Program-made: the position numbers and the translations under genes
Assembly: GCA_949775045.1 (NCBI GenBank)
Contig: OX459110.1
Span: 7,693,970-7,757,969, forward strand
DNA from: Metridium senile
Lineage: Eukaryota > Cnidaria > Anthozoa > Actiniaria > Metridiidae
Direction of reading: 5' to 3'
DNA: 64,000 nucleotides
Part shown: piece by piece, positions 1 to 10,568 of the stretch
Numbering within the stretch: the stretch's first letter is position 1
How the letters are laid out: each line of letters begins with the position of its first letter
Notes under the pieces: model-generated
Seen by the model: only the letters and a program-made list of their open reading frames with translations
Told to the model about the DNA's origin: nothing
The model's database searches: none

Positions 1-255
1 TGGAACTAATGTGTATTAAAGTGTGATACCCTTAAGTGTGTTTCACGGGTTAATGAAAACCACTCTATCTAAATTAATACTATCAAAAACTAATCAGTCC
101 AAAATATTGCACGCTTTTAGGGTTTGTATATAGCAAACATTGATCACCTATTTCTTGAAAATGTAACAAAACATTGAACTTTTTAAAGCTTTAAAGAGCG
201 TTGCGTGACGACTCTAAGAACGTCTGAAAAAAACACACACTATTTTGTCTCTTTT

Positions 256-546
256 ACACCTATTTCAATAATCGTTGTCGCAGCCGAAGCTACAATCAAC
301 ACTCTAAAGCCTGCAAAGGATGTTGGTTATATGGACATAATTTGTGACTTATTACACATTTTTTTAAAATAAATATTTGTATTTATATATATCACAACAA
401 CTTGTTATGGTCATATAACACAAACACGTACAGCCAAAATATGCTATGAATAAGTCGATAACAAGAGAAGAAATACCGACATCCTTTGCAGGCTTCATAA
501 TGTGGACTGTGGCTTTGTTTGCGACAACGATTTTTGAAACAGGTGT
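256..546. mobile_element. Palindromic MITE, copy 1 (~75-bp TIRs)
   Basis: The left arm (about 256-330) and the reverse complement of the right arm (about 472-546) match over about 75 bp, sharing ATCGTTGTCGCA and GCCTGCAAAGGATGT. Both ends read TA-CACC...GGTG-TA, consistent with a TA target duplication of Tc1/mariner type. It has no coding capacity. A second copy lies at about 1735-2026. The superfamily is inferred from the ends only. Confidence 0.8.
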
Positions 547-676
547 ATATACAGCTATATCAAAAATGCTACAGTTATGGGGACTATTATCCGTCTAAAG
601 TTCTGGACAACGAAAGCAGCTCTGTGTATACGTTTCGTTTTCTTTTCTTCCTTATTTTAACGTTAAAAGTGAAACA

Positions 677-1150
677 GGTATTTAAAGTGCACCTGACGCC
701 CTTCATGATATTTTGCAAATCTGTTTGACATGAGGTGTATAATAGGTGTACTTAATTTTTCTTGATGTCGACATCTCCTTTCTGAGATATAAGCATTTGA
801 AATCTGAAAATGCAAATGAAGTGACGTCTACCCAGGCCTCATTAAATATACAAAAGTTCTCTGGAAATAATTATTGCAATTTTTTAAAGCTCAATATCTT
901 TATTACTAATATTTACACTACCATTAACATTTTTACTTCTTTACAAAAACAAACTTGCTGTCAGCTTTGAAACAAAACTTTGACAAATTCCTGGGATGAC
1001 GTCACCTCATTTGCATTTTCAGATTTCAAATGTTTATATCTCAGAAAGGAGAGGTCGACATCAAAAACTATTAAGTACACTTATTATACACCTCATGTAC
1101 AACAGATTTGCAAAATATCATGAAGGGCTTCAGGTGCACTGTATTTAAGG
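677..1150. mobile_element. Foldback element with ~155-bp inverted arms
   Basis: The left arm 677-833 and right arm 993-1150 are inverted copies with scattered mismatches. Both carry GTGCACCTG near the outer end, CTTCATGATATTTTGCAAAT inside it, and a TGACGTC at the inner end. The spacer is about 160 bp and non-coding. It is a non-autonomous DNA element of unknown family. The short ORFs here are arm translations and not genes. Confidence 0.8.
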
Positions 1151-1454
1151 ACAAGTCCCATGCATACCATTCATTAAAATCGCATTCACTACTTCGGTCT
1201 CCGCTTCTATAATCTACGATCTATCATTGCTATTGAGATTAGGCTGTGTTATGGGGTTCTAATAAATGTATAACTAATTATAATTAATGTAATTACAAAT
1301 TTGTATAGTTGAGAATTAGAGAGATTTGTTGGGATAAATATCCAAACGTTTTCTCTGACTATATGAACCTTAGCTGATTTACCGCCTACCCATACATCCT
1401 AGCGGTCGTGTTCATCTTGTTCATGATTTTGAACCCGACAATTAGATCAGTTCT

Positions 1455-1686
1455 CATCAAACTACCTCAGCCTCGTTAGCATTTAATACTTACTTTAGAA
1501 TTTGACTACAGCCCGTGGAATTTTAAAGTGTTTCTCAATTGTTTGATAATGTGTACATTTTTGTAAATGTTTTTGTCACTCGGTATAGATGTAATTTGTC
1601 AATGTGTATATTCTTTAAATTACCGCGAGGTGTAGACAATTGTAAAGAATATATTACATGCTATATAACGAGGCTGAAGTTGTGGT
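1455..1686. mobile_element. Diverged palindromic MITE related to the one at 29525
   Basis: The inverted ends share CAGCCTCGTTA (near 1467) and TAACGAGGCTG (near 1666). The interior GTTTCTCAATTGTTTGATAA resembles the interior of the MITE at 29525-29726, so both look like members of one old family. It is more diverged than the MITE copies on either side. Confidence 0.5.
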
Positions 1687-1734
1687 CTATGCTTCAATTG
1701 AATGTATCAGCACAATATTTACGGCTCTTGTAGT

Positions 1735-2026
1735 ATACACCAAATTCAATAATCGTTGTCGCAATCAAAACTAGAATACACACTCTGAAGCCTGCTAAGG
1801 ATGTCGGTAATAGCATCATAATTTGAGATTTATTAGACGTATTTTCAAGATATATTTGTTTCATCATGTACCACTGAAACAGCTTGCTATGGTGATATAA
1901 CAAACAAGTACAACCAAAATATGCTATGAATAAATCGATACAAGAGAAGAAATACCGACATCCTTTGCAGGCTTTAGAGTGTGGACTGTAGCTTTCATTG
2001 CGACAACAATTATTGAAATAGGTGTA
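1735..2026. mobile_element. Palindromic MITE, copy 2, in the 3' flank of the PPPY gene
   Basis: Same family as 256-546: arms about 1735-1812 and 1948-2026, again with TA-type ends. It begins 31 bp beyond the stop codon of the minus-strand gene at 2057, so it probably forms part of that gene's 3' UTR. It carries an AATAAA on the minus strand near 1829 that could serve as a polyadenylation signal. Confidence 0.8.
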
Positions 2027-2056
2027 TATGGCAACACCATGATACCAATGTTCTAT

Positions 2057-2919
2057 TTAACGGTATGGTGGCGGTTGGCCCTTGTTCTCTGCTATTGGTG
2101 TATATGAAGGTAACTTTGTTTGCTGATAGCCATAGGGATTGTGGTTGTTATATGAAGGGTGAGGCGCCACTATTATAGGGGCAATAACCTGTTGAATAGA
2201 AAACGAAACAATAAAAAATACAAATAAAATAAATTACTTTTTTTAACGTCTCAATGTATTTAGCCAGTGGCTAATTGGGGAGACTCAGACACACACTCAC
2301 TACCTCCACGTTAATTATTTTGCACACAACGCAGCTCACATGTTCATTTTTGTGGAGGGAGGAAAACCGGATAACCCGGAGAAAAACCCTCGTGGCATAG
2401 GAGAGAAGAACACATCAAACAAACTCAACTCACATATAATCCATGCCCGAGCCGGGACTCGAACCTGGACTACAGTGGTGAGAGGCCAGCGATTTAACCG
2501 CTAGGCCACTCATGCCACCCAAAAATATAAATAGATAATACTAATAGATCCCGCATGGGTATTTGACCTGGTTTTCGAAAGGGATATGCAGCCAGAGGTT
2601 TAAAAACCTGAATTAAAATTACAATTTAAGAATAATAAAAAGTCCATACCCACTAATGCAAGAGAAATCGAAAAATGAACCCTGTTTTAGTGGTATTCAT
2701 GGATATAGTGAGGCGCTGTACTGCAAGTGTTTCTTTTAAATCAATGAATAAATAACTAGCTATTGTAACTAACTGACGGAGTGACAAGTTTATTGACTGA
2801 CTCACTGACTGATTGACTGACTCACTGACTGAATCACTGACTGACTCAAGGACTGACTCACTGACTGACTGACTGACTTATTCACTGACTCACTGACTGA
2901 CTGACTCAAGGACTGACTC

Positions 2920-2950
<31 letters not shown>

Positions 2951-5900
2951 CACTGACCTTGCCTTAATGTTACTAATTCTCTACTTTCACATAACCACAT
3001 GCCTTCTGTTTTGTGGGGTAGATATCTGAGTAAATCCTTCAGAGGGATCTAGCCTATCAGCGCCAAGTGAACATGCACAACTTGTTAGTGTAACCCCCCG
3101 AGGGCAAAAAATTAGTGCGTTAATGCTTGCCTGACCATGAGAGGGAGCTTTTAATGTTTGTGTAATCCATTGAAAACCACATAAAAAGTGGAAAAATGTT
3201 TAAAAACTTTACACCAAAAAGAAATATATAAGTTTTAAAAGTTAAAAAATAATATTCTTGAAACTTGAGGCTTAAAAACAGATTTGTACAAGGTACCCCT
3301 CCCTGTTATAATTTTTGCACAAAATGGGTTTAATTTGTGAGTCGTTCTTTCGTAGGAGGTTGTTGAAGCGAACATTTTCATCACAATATCGTGATATTGT
3401 TAACTTGATGTCTTGGCCAGATTGGCTTGTGCTTTAACAATGGATAAATGTTATAAAAACTAGTGAAATTAAAAGATGTTTTGATGCTGAGCTCGAAATT
3501 ATAATTACAGGTAAAAACAATAACAAGATTCTTGAATAGATAAGACATATTTGCATATACATGTAGTCCTAATTAATGTTTGAAAGAAGTTCGCTAATTT
3601 TTATATTTGTAATTAATTTTAAAAAATTCATGAATAATTAATGAGACATTTTCAAAAGAAATCATGACCATGACGAGTGTTGTAAATCTGATACAACACT
3701 AGTGTTGTATATCCTGATTTGCAAAAGTTTTAACTGGTAATTTTACGGCAAAATTTATTTTAATCCTAAAAATTTTGGTAAAATATGAAAGAGCTAACCT
3801 AGACATTTTTTAAGTAGTTTACAACATTCGCGTCCGTGTTGTATCGGCGATACAATCGCGCGCCTTCGGCTTGCGATTGTATCTGCCGATACAACACGGC
3901 CGCTCATGTTGTAAACACTACATATCATTTTAGATCTTTGTTTCATTTATCACTTGTGAATTCTGGAGTTTAATTATACAAGCTTCAAAAACTACACTGT
4001 TATTTCACCAAAAATGGAACTGTTTACTTTTTGCGCAACACTGCATTGCAGATATGCTCGGGCTCAATGCTAATTAACAAGTTTTGTGCTTTGCTGTGTA
4101 GGCTTGGTTACAAAAGATTTACTTAGATTGTAATTTAAATTTGTTTGATTTGAATTGCCCTATTTCATTATGACGTCACAATGTGTTTTAGTGGGGGATA
4201 GAATCGCCGAAAACAATGGTAATTTCAACTAAATCTTCTTTCTCTTTGAAAATTGACCTTCAAATTATCTAATTTTTATGTATGTTATGTGTCTATGGTT
4301 ATACTTTCATATTCATGGCATTTTGTTGTCATTTCTTTCCTATCCTTCTTGGAAATGCAATTTTATCGTGTATTCTTGTATTGTTGTTATGAATCTGTCC
4401 CCCACTGGTGACCATGATCCTTAGCAGTAGAACAATAGAATGTTTTGATGTGATGTCATAGTGAAATAGGGCAATTACAATTGGTTTAATCTGAATAACA
4501 ATAGCTTCCCCCATAGACAGAAAGACAGAAGGCATTATGGTTATTGTGAAAGTATAGATAATATTTCTTTTTTTAGAGTAATGATGTGATGATAAACAAT
4601 TAATTACCTCAGTTGTTCCATAAGCTGTGCATGTATGAGGTCTTTCTCCTGGTAATATCAACACTTGTCTTCGACCTTGTAGCCGCATTCGGCAGCAAAT
4701 TCCACAACACACAGAAACAAAAAGAACAATGAGGACGAAAAACAACCAGAACCCTGTAAAAGAATAATTATAATAAATCAACAAATTATACTTAAGAAAT
4801 GGTTCATAAGTAGCGTGCATCCATCATGTTATGGATGCACGCGGGAGGTTGTTAAGCACGAAAGAAGCGTAATGAGTTGCACGACGCGAAGTGCAACTCT
4901 AGCTTCTTGAGTGCTTAGGCAACCTCCCAAATGCATCCATAACACGATGGACGCACAACTACTTATGAACCATTTCTTTTATAACATAGACAAAAAGTTA
5001 TCATAATGCAAAACTGTCTATTTTGATTTGATCAAACCACAACTGGTTAGCACTCAATCAGAATGCTTGTTCTATTGAAAAAAAATGTTTGAAAAAAAAT
5101 TGACATTTTTTGTTCATAGCTAAAAAGCCAATCAGAGCGCGTGTTATAACTTATCTATGTTATAAAATGAAATGTAGGGCCATGGATTTTGTTTATTATA
5201 TGGTTTGATAACTGTTCTGCAAACAATTTAAACTTAATTCCATCAAAAAATAACCAAACATTTCTATCATTTTTTTGTTTAGCAAACCATTATTAATTTA
5301 ATACAATGTATAGGCTGGATTTGTTTAATTTATTAATCTAACAATTCTACCAATTTAATTGAATAAAAAAAAAAAGCTTGGAGTTTGTGTTATAATAAAA
5401 GGAGTTATTTTTGCACAACAACTCACTGAAACGTTCGAAAAATTATAAAAACACTGATTACGTGAAGGTTCGACTTATACAAAGGATATACAATAAAATA
5501 AAATAATACAATAAAATTTCCACACTCTCACAAGTTTTTCCCACACTTTTTCAGATGCCCTGTTAAGTACTAAAACTGGCCTCATATAAAATGACCTCAA
5601 TAGCTTCCTTATAAATGTAAATATGTTATTATAATAATTTTAGTAGAATATAATAAATACTTTTAATATTATAATTACTAGATAAATGTTTTAAATTATA
5701 TTATAAAATATAGGTTGATGAATGTAGTAAAATAAGAATTTATAACAGTGGAACAAGTCAGAAACCATGTCACTTGTAAACACTGCTTGTACCTAATCAT
5801 ATCCAAAGTTGCTACCAAAATAGCTCAGTCTTGCAACCATGGGACAATCTATTTTTAAATCAATTTGCTGCTCATGCACAATGGTTGAAGATATAAAAAT

Positions 5901-8900
5901 TACATAATTAATTTTGAGAATTTTGCATGCAAAAACGCAGACATCAAAGTAAACATGGTGGTTTAATTTTCGATCAAATAAATATATATAATATATATAA
6001 TAACCCCTATTATTATATGGCATAATTATTTCTCGAATTCTGATTGGTTGACACGCGGGCCATCCTGCAAAGTGTTTTTTAGCCATTTGAGTGTGTGTCT
6101 TGATGTATTTTTATTCATTCAATTATGAGAGATTGAGTGATAAAATGTTTGCGATTTTGTACATCGCTAAGAAAAAAAGCCATATAATAAACGATTTATT
6201 AACCTCGCTTGTTTGGTCTGTATGGAAAAATATCAGACCTCAGTCTTTTTTTGTGAGGAACCTTGCTGCGCTCTGTCTGTACTGTCAAGACCTTGGTCTG
6301 ATATTTTCCTGTACAGAGCTCTTGCTCTGTTAATAACCTCTTAATATAGCTCAATACACTTAGTATTGTCTTGGCTATGACTTCTATTTTTAACTTTGAT
6401 TAGCACTGATTTCATTGCTACGCCCCCAACAGAGTTTGTGAAGTGAGTTGGCGCTTCTCTTCTGTCAATCAAAACAATTTGTCTAGACATTTTACACACA
6501 AGTTGTGAACAACAGTTAAATGGGAAAAAATTGTTTCGGGCATAAAGATATATTTTAGGTATCAGATAGTTAAAACTAAATATGTTCAATAAGACAATTG
6601 TATTTTTGGCTCAATTTTCTTTTTAAAATAACATTTCTACCTGTTTCATGTTCATATCAACCCTTGTTTGCAGTTCACGTAATTAGTTTGACTGACGGAA
6701 GAGTATCGTCATCTTCGCTTTGCAATTTTTTTGCCTGACAGTGCGTAGCAATGGAATTGGTGGTAATAGATAAATACAAATGTATAGTACTCAAAATTGT
6801 ATTGACAGTGTGAAGTTCTGATTTGTTTTTCAACTTTGAATAAATGAAACTGAAATGATCAACTACAATGCACTAGTAGATGGTGGACTTTTTATGTCTC
6901 AGTAACTCGGTTCTTGAACATAAGCCTTAACCAAAACTTATATTGATCAGCATAAAATTATTCATTAAATCTGCAAAACACACACATGCCCAGACATGTT
7001 CTATATGAGATAAAATACATGTTAAGATTACTTACACCAAAAGTCATCTTCGCCATCATCGCCATCATAATCATCACAGTGACCATCACTACACATTCCT
7101 ACATTTTCACGGGTTGATGTTGTATGAGGTGATACATTTGTTGTTGGAACGGCAGTCAAACCCTGGAAAATTATGCAAAAAATATATATTGAAAAACTAT
7201 AGCTAAATATTTCTTAACAAATAAATCAATCCAGTGGCGGATCTAAGAAAATATTTTAGGGGGGGGGGGGGGGAGGTGAATGTAAAGCATATATATTGGT
7301 ATTTGTGCATTGTTCATATTCACCACACCTAGATCCACCACTGTTATCACTTTTTTGTGTCCAAAATATTCTAGCCAGACACAAGTGTCCTACTAATTGG
7401 GAAGACTAAGAATCACTAGTATATACCCCTCAAGAATATTTTTGAGGCAGATATAGCCCGGCCAGCATGTAGATATTTTGTCTGCGCATGCGTTTGTTTT
7501 GATGCTAAAATTCCTTTTCACGTCGAATGAAAGAATTTTATGCTGACATGGAACATTTGGTTTGCAATCTCATCTTTCACAATTATGTTCATGAACCGAA
7601 TTACTGAGACATAAAATGTTGACTGTTTACTAGTGCGCTGTAGTTAATTATTTCAATCGAACAAACTCCGGATTGCAAAATATCACACGTCAAAGTCCGA
7701 CCAAAGTGAAAAGAAAGACCAGAACTGCGTACTTTCAAGTAGCATGTTGGACGATAAACCAATGTGCAGGTCAAAACTTTTAGTAGAAGTTATAACCAAC
7801 ACGCTACTTTGTGCATTGCATTATATTAGGAGATATCAGACGCCTTAGATCGTCAAGTAAACCGCCGTGTTCATGTCAATATCAGCAATATTGAGTGCGA
7901 ACTTCTCGCAATTCATCATAGAATTTTTATATCTTAAACATCGTGCCCCAAAAAAACGTTTAAAGAAATTGACATTTCCATGTTTACTTTTCGCAAAACT
8001 GAGCTATTTTGGTAGAAACTCGTTGTCCCTGGATATGATTTCAAGCAATGTTTACAACATGGTTTAGGCCCCGTTTCACTGTGATAAATTTGACGAACTT
8101 CAACAATCTGTATTTTACAATCTAAAATATTTATCTAGAATGTAATTATATATTTCGATTTTATGGGAGCCATTAAGGTTTTTGCCTATAAAGCCAACTT
8201 TAATTCTTAATTCAAGAATAAAAAATAGTTCGCTAAAATTTGCATGTTGTTTTGAGCGAAAATATGCATAAAACCACGTACACAAAATCGCTTTGGATCA
8301 CATTGCGGGACCAAAAGTTACTACCTAAAAAGCTTAGTTTTGCAAAATATAAACATGTAAAAAGCTATTTCTGAAGTAAATTTTCTGGGGCACGATGTTT
8401 AAGATATAAAAATTCTAAGATGAATTCTAAGGATTTCGCACGCACTCGAGGTAACCAAGGCAGTTTTATTGACGATCGAGGGCGTCTAATATCTCCCAAT
8501 ATGATTAAATACAAACAGTATCGTGTTGGTAATGACTTATACTGTTATGTTTACCTAATAGATTAAATTAGCGCCCAAACTTGTATTCGAAAGTTCGAAG
8601 TTCTGGTCCTTTTATCCACTTTTGTCAGACTTTGACGTGTGATATTTTTCCATCCGGAGTTTGTTCATTGAAATAATTAACTACAGCGCACTAGTAGACA
8701 GTCAACATTTGATATCTCAGTAATTCGGTTCTTGAACATAGTTGTGCAAGATGAGATTGCATTCTAAATGTTCCATGTCAGCATAAAATTCTTTCATTCG
8801 ACGTGAAAAGGAATTTAAGCATCAAAACAAACGCATGCGCAGACAAAATCTCTACATGCTAGCCCGGCCTAATTAAATTCGCTGGCGATTACCGAAGATC

Positions 8901-9421
8901 AAAATTTGTAAAAACATGCACGACCCCATAAGAGTACGCTTAAACTACAAATCGTGTTGAAATAAAGCCAATTGATGTATATATAGAAAATCGCCTTGTT
9001 TGTCGTGAGAAACATGTTCGACGCCAACAAGGAAGTTATGTAATGCAGGAAAATCAACCTTATATAGGCAGGATAGAGTCGTTGATAATCGATATTCGAT
9101 GGTTTGGAAAGTAGCTTGGAGATTTTATAAATCTTTTTATCAATCTAAAGAAACTATATGATGAATCTCAATAGCCGTAGTTCGAAACCTTCAATCTGCA
9201 ACCAGCAACACATGATAGCAACATAGCGAACAAGACGTGCACGCTTCCAGGAACTTTGCTATAACATGGGTTCAGAGAACATTTCTATTTTTTTGAATCA
9301 CTAGATACCGATAAGGCAAGTTACTAAAGCCTTACTAATAGTTAATTCGACTCACCTTCGACATGCAAGGGATTAAAAGAGAAAACAACAACAATAACGA
9401 CGACATTACGGACGACGACAT
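2057..9421 (-). CDS. Single-pass membrane protein with C-terminal PPPY motif, four exons
   Basis: Coding exons on the minus strand are 9421-9356, 7162-7036, 4753-4608 and 2188-2057 (66, 127, 146 and 132 nt; 156 aa plus stop). Every intron begins GT and ends AG, and phases 0, 1 and 0 join without a break. Residues 1-22 form a hydrophobic signal peptide. Residues 23-62 are Thr-rich then Asp-rich, with a C-x4-C pair. A membrane segment starts FWWFWLFFVLIVLF (63-76) and ends in a CCGICCR stop-transfer. The tail is rich in Pro and Tyr and ends PPPYR. This layout resembles the WBP1/VOPP1/CYYR1/Shisa-like adaptors, whose PPxY motifs bind WW-domain ubiquitin ligases (family knowledge). The usual six-Cys ectodomain is not evident, so the family is tentative. 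The role, perhaps trafficking or NEDD4-type ligase recruitment, is inferred. The introns are full of repeats and the exons show no damage. Confidence 0.85.
2262..2518 (-). mobile_element. tRNA-derived SINE in intron 3 of the PPPY gene
   Basis: Read on the minus strand, the 5' part is tRNA-like: a pol III A box TGGCCTAGCGG (2508-2498) and a B box GGTTCGAGTCC (2465-2455), both perfect matches to consensus. The body then holds a GGGTTTTTCTCCGGG block typical of several marine invertebrate SINE families. Its 3' end near 2262 contains TTAGCCACTGGCTAA. Some LINE-like 3' tails, such as the one near 30000, look similar, which hints at a shared tail. Confidence 0.8.
2764..2957. repeat. (GACT)n / GACTCACT tandem repeat
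   Basis: About 190 bp of imperfect GACT tetramers, with a higher-order ACTGACTGACTCAAGG variant seen twice. It lies in intron 3 of the PPPY gene. It is simple sequence with no coding. Confidence 0.9.
3660..3920. repeat. Nested hairpins around TGTTGTATCGGCGATACAA
   Basis: Positions 3819-3916 form a near-perfect palindrome: GTTTACAACAT at the left end, ATGTTGTAAAC at the right, with GGCGATACAATCGC inside. A weaker echo, GTGTTGTA...TACAACACTAGTGTTGTA, lies at 3678-3710. It is probably a small palindromic MITE inside intron 3. No target duplication was identified. Confidence 0.6.
4145..4490. repeat. Inverted repeat, old MITE next to exon 3
   Basis: AATTGCCCTATTTCATTATGACGTCAC at 4156-4182 is matched in inverse orientation near 4441-4490, with mismatches; the shared core is 20 bases or fewer without interruption. 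The spacer is non-coding. It lies in intron 3, about 120 bp downstream of exon 3. The ends are poorly defined. Confidence 0.45.
4795..4978. mobile_element. Palindromic MITE in intron 2, 40 bp from exon 3
   Basis: The arms run inward from AGAAATGGTTCATAAGTAG (about 4795) and from its inverse ending near 4978, including ATCCATAACA on both sides. The whole unit of about 185 bp is close to one long hairpin. It sits just upstream, in transcript sense, of the exon 3 acceptor at 4754. Confidence 0.75.
5787..7000. mobile_element. Degenerate solo arm of the 1.4-kb foldback family
   Basis: Blocks at 5787-5920 (CTACCAAAATAGCTCAG) and 6850-6990 (GCACTAGTAGA...GGTTCTTGAACATA) match, in the same order and orientation, the right arm of the foldback at 7456-8870. 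The middle is diverged and interrupted by other repeats. It lies in intron 2 of the PPPY gene. Confidence 0.5.
6199..6336. repeat. Small palindromic repeat
   Basis: GGTCTGTATGGAAAAATATCAGACC on the left is mirrored by GGTCTGATATTTTCCTGTACAGA on the right, flanked by TTAACCTC and TTAATAACC. It is probably a short MITE. The ORF across it is incidental. Confidence 0.5.
7232..7343. mobile_element. Short element with hAT-like CAGTGG ends and a G15 run
   Basis: The ends are CAGTGGCGGATCTA (7232) and TAGATCCACCACTG (to 7343), an inverted pair resembling hAT termini. A run of 15 G lies at 7259-7273. The flanking octamers do not match, so no target duplication is visible and the hAT assignment is tentative. 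It lies in intron 1 of the PPPY gene. Confidence 0.55.
7456..8870. mobile_element. 1.4-kb foldback element with ~585-bp inverted arms
   Basis: Left arm about 7456-8045 and right arm about 8283-8870 are inverted copies: GCATGTAGA...TTTGTCTGCGCATGCGTTT at the outer ends, GGGGCACGATGTTTAAGATA further in. Mismatches and small indels are spread along the arms, so the insertion is not recent. The 240-bp centre has no coding. No transposase was found. It is placed in intron 1 of the PPPY gene, where it could fold in the pre-mRNA. Confidence 0.8.
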
Positions 9422-9514
9422 CCTGATGATTGGTGTTATTACCCAGAGTACTTTGCGCAAAGTTGTCTGTCTAGACTCTTCCTTAGTCCCTCGCGTTTTT
9501 AATTTTGTTAATCA

Positions 9515-9805
9515 TTGAGCGCGTGGGTGGGGTTCCTGTGGTGTATTTGTTTGAATGCGCGCAGATGGGATTCCTGTGGCTTTTTGCAAGCAAATTTCCG
9601 TCAAAGTCGCGCGGTGTTGAAGAGGGAGGTATTTTGACAAGGTATGAAACTCCGTCACGTGACAAATTTAAGATACTACTTTCTCCTATTTTTCTGTCGT
9701 ACGTGCGATTCCGAGCGACTGAAAAATTGCTTGCAAAAAGCCACAGGAATCCCATCCGCGCGCATTCAAACAAATACACCACAGGAACCCCACCCACGCG
9801 CTCAA
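9515..9805. mobile_element. Palindromic MITE in the promoter-proximal region
   Basis: Arms 9515-9596 and 9724-9805 are nearly perfect inverse copies, starting TTGAGCGCGTGGGTGGGGTT. Because of the symmetry, both strands show a similar open frame; these are not genes. The element begins 94 bp upstream of the start codon of the minus-strand PPPY gene. Confidence 0.85.
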
Positions 9806-9929
9806 CATGTATTTCGCTCGGCGCGCGGTTAAAAATAACTTTATTGTCATCAAAAAGAATCCTCAGATACAATAGTTGGGCTGCCTGTGGACAGACAATA
9901 AAAACTTAGTAAGATTTTTTTTTTATGCC

Positions 9930-10117
9930 CAGTCTCCTCCTTCGCATCTGTTTATTGATCGACCTCTTTCCGACTCAGTCCCGACGTTTTCAGTACCGAC
10001 CCAGCAGCCTTCGCGATCGCTCGTGCCATAGATCGCCTCGAAGCTTGTGAGATGTGTGAAGTGTTTAGCTAAGGCTGAATGCTGCTTTACTGGGATAAAT
10101 TCTAACAGTTTAAACAA
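9930..10117 (+). promoter_or_regulatory. Possible divergent 5' exon / GC-richer promoter block
   Basis: This stretch is GC-richer than its surroundings, with several CpGs, and ends CAAA followed by GTAAGTG, a consensus splice donor on the plus strand at 10118. It could be a non-coding first exon divergent from the PPPY gene. No coding exon was found downstream on the plus strand as far as 13 kb, so this is a suggestion only. Confidence 0.25.
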
Positions 10118-10461
10118 AGTAAGTGAATGTCAAAGTTGATAATCATATATTGAAGCAAATTATAGTCAAAGTTAGGAGATTTTTAACAAATTTACATCGT
10201 TTTTCGCTGTTCGCATGCATGTCAAAGACGACAATAATTTATGAATTTGACCGTATCGACGCAAAGACGTGAAGTCTTATCAAGTTAATTGATAACAGAT
10301 AACAAGAATGAACTATGGACTTACTTTGACTGAATTTACTCTCTTTTTCGGGAGGTTTAGCTTCTTGTTAATACGGCATTTTGAGCTTTTTGATAGATGT
10401 CGGAGTCAGTCACGTGCCTGGGAGTAGAGCGCGTTGACAAGCTTGTTTTGAAACGGTTTTG

Positions 10462-10568
10462 CCACATGTATACCCTGCGAGCAGAGGTTCCTTTCTCTTA
10501 CCTAGAACGACGAGAAAAGTAATTCTAGGTAAGAGAAAGGAACCTCTGCTCGCAGGGTACCACATGTA
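10462..10568. mobile_element. 89-bp hairpin MITE with perfect 9-bp target duplication
   Basis: The element 10471-10559 has arms 10471-10507 and 10522-10559 that are essentially perfect inverse copies, starting TACCCTGCGAGCAGAGGTTC. It is flanked by CCACATGTA at 10462-10470 and 10560-10568. A 9-bp duplication is typical of Mutator-like transposons. With arms and duplication unmutated, this is the freshest small insertion in the window. Confidence 0.9.

Noticed and set aside
2455..2508. Functional tRNA gene
   Set aside because: The A and B boxes are present, but a cloverleaf cannot be completed and the 3' part is SINE body.
2764..2957. Telomeric or centromeric repeat
   Set aside because: GACT tetramers do not match the TTAGGG telomere unit and the tract is only 190 bp inside an intron.
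4329..4820. 163-aa minus-strand ORF as a gene
   Set aside because: Only 4753-4608 is coding (exon 3 of the PPPY gene); the rest is intron read-through past a clear donor.
9483..9909. Overlapping ORFs on both strands encoding near-identical peptides (GGVPVVYLFECA)
   Set aside because: They are translations of the two arms of a palindromic MITE; no splice sites or protein-like features beyond the repeat.
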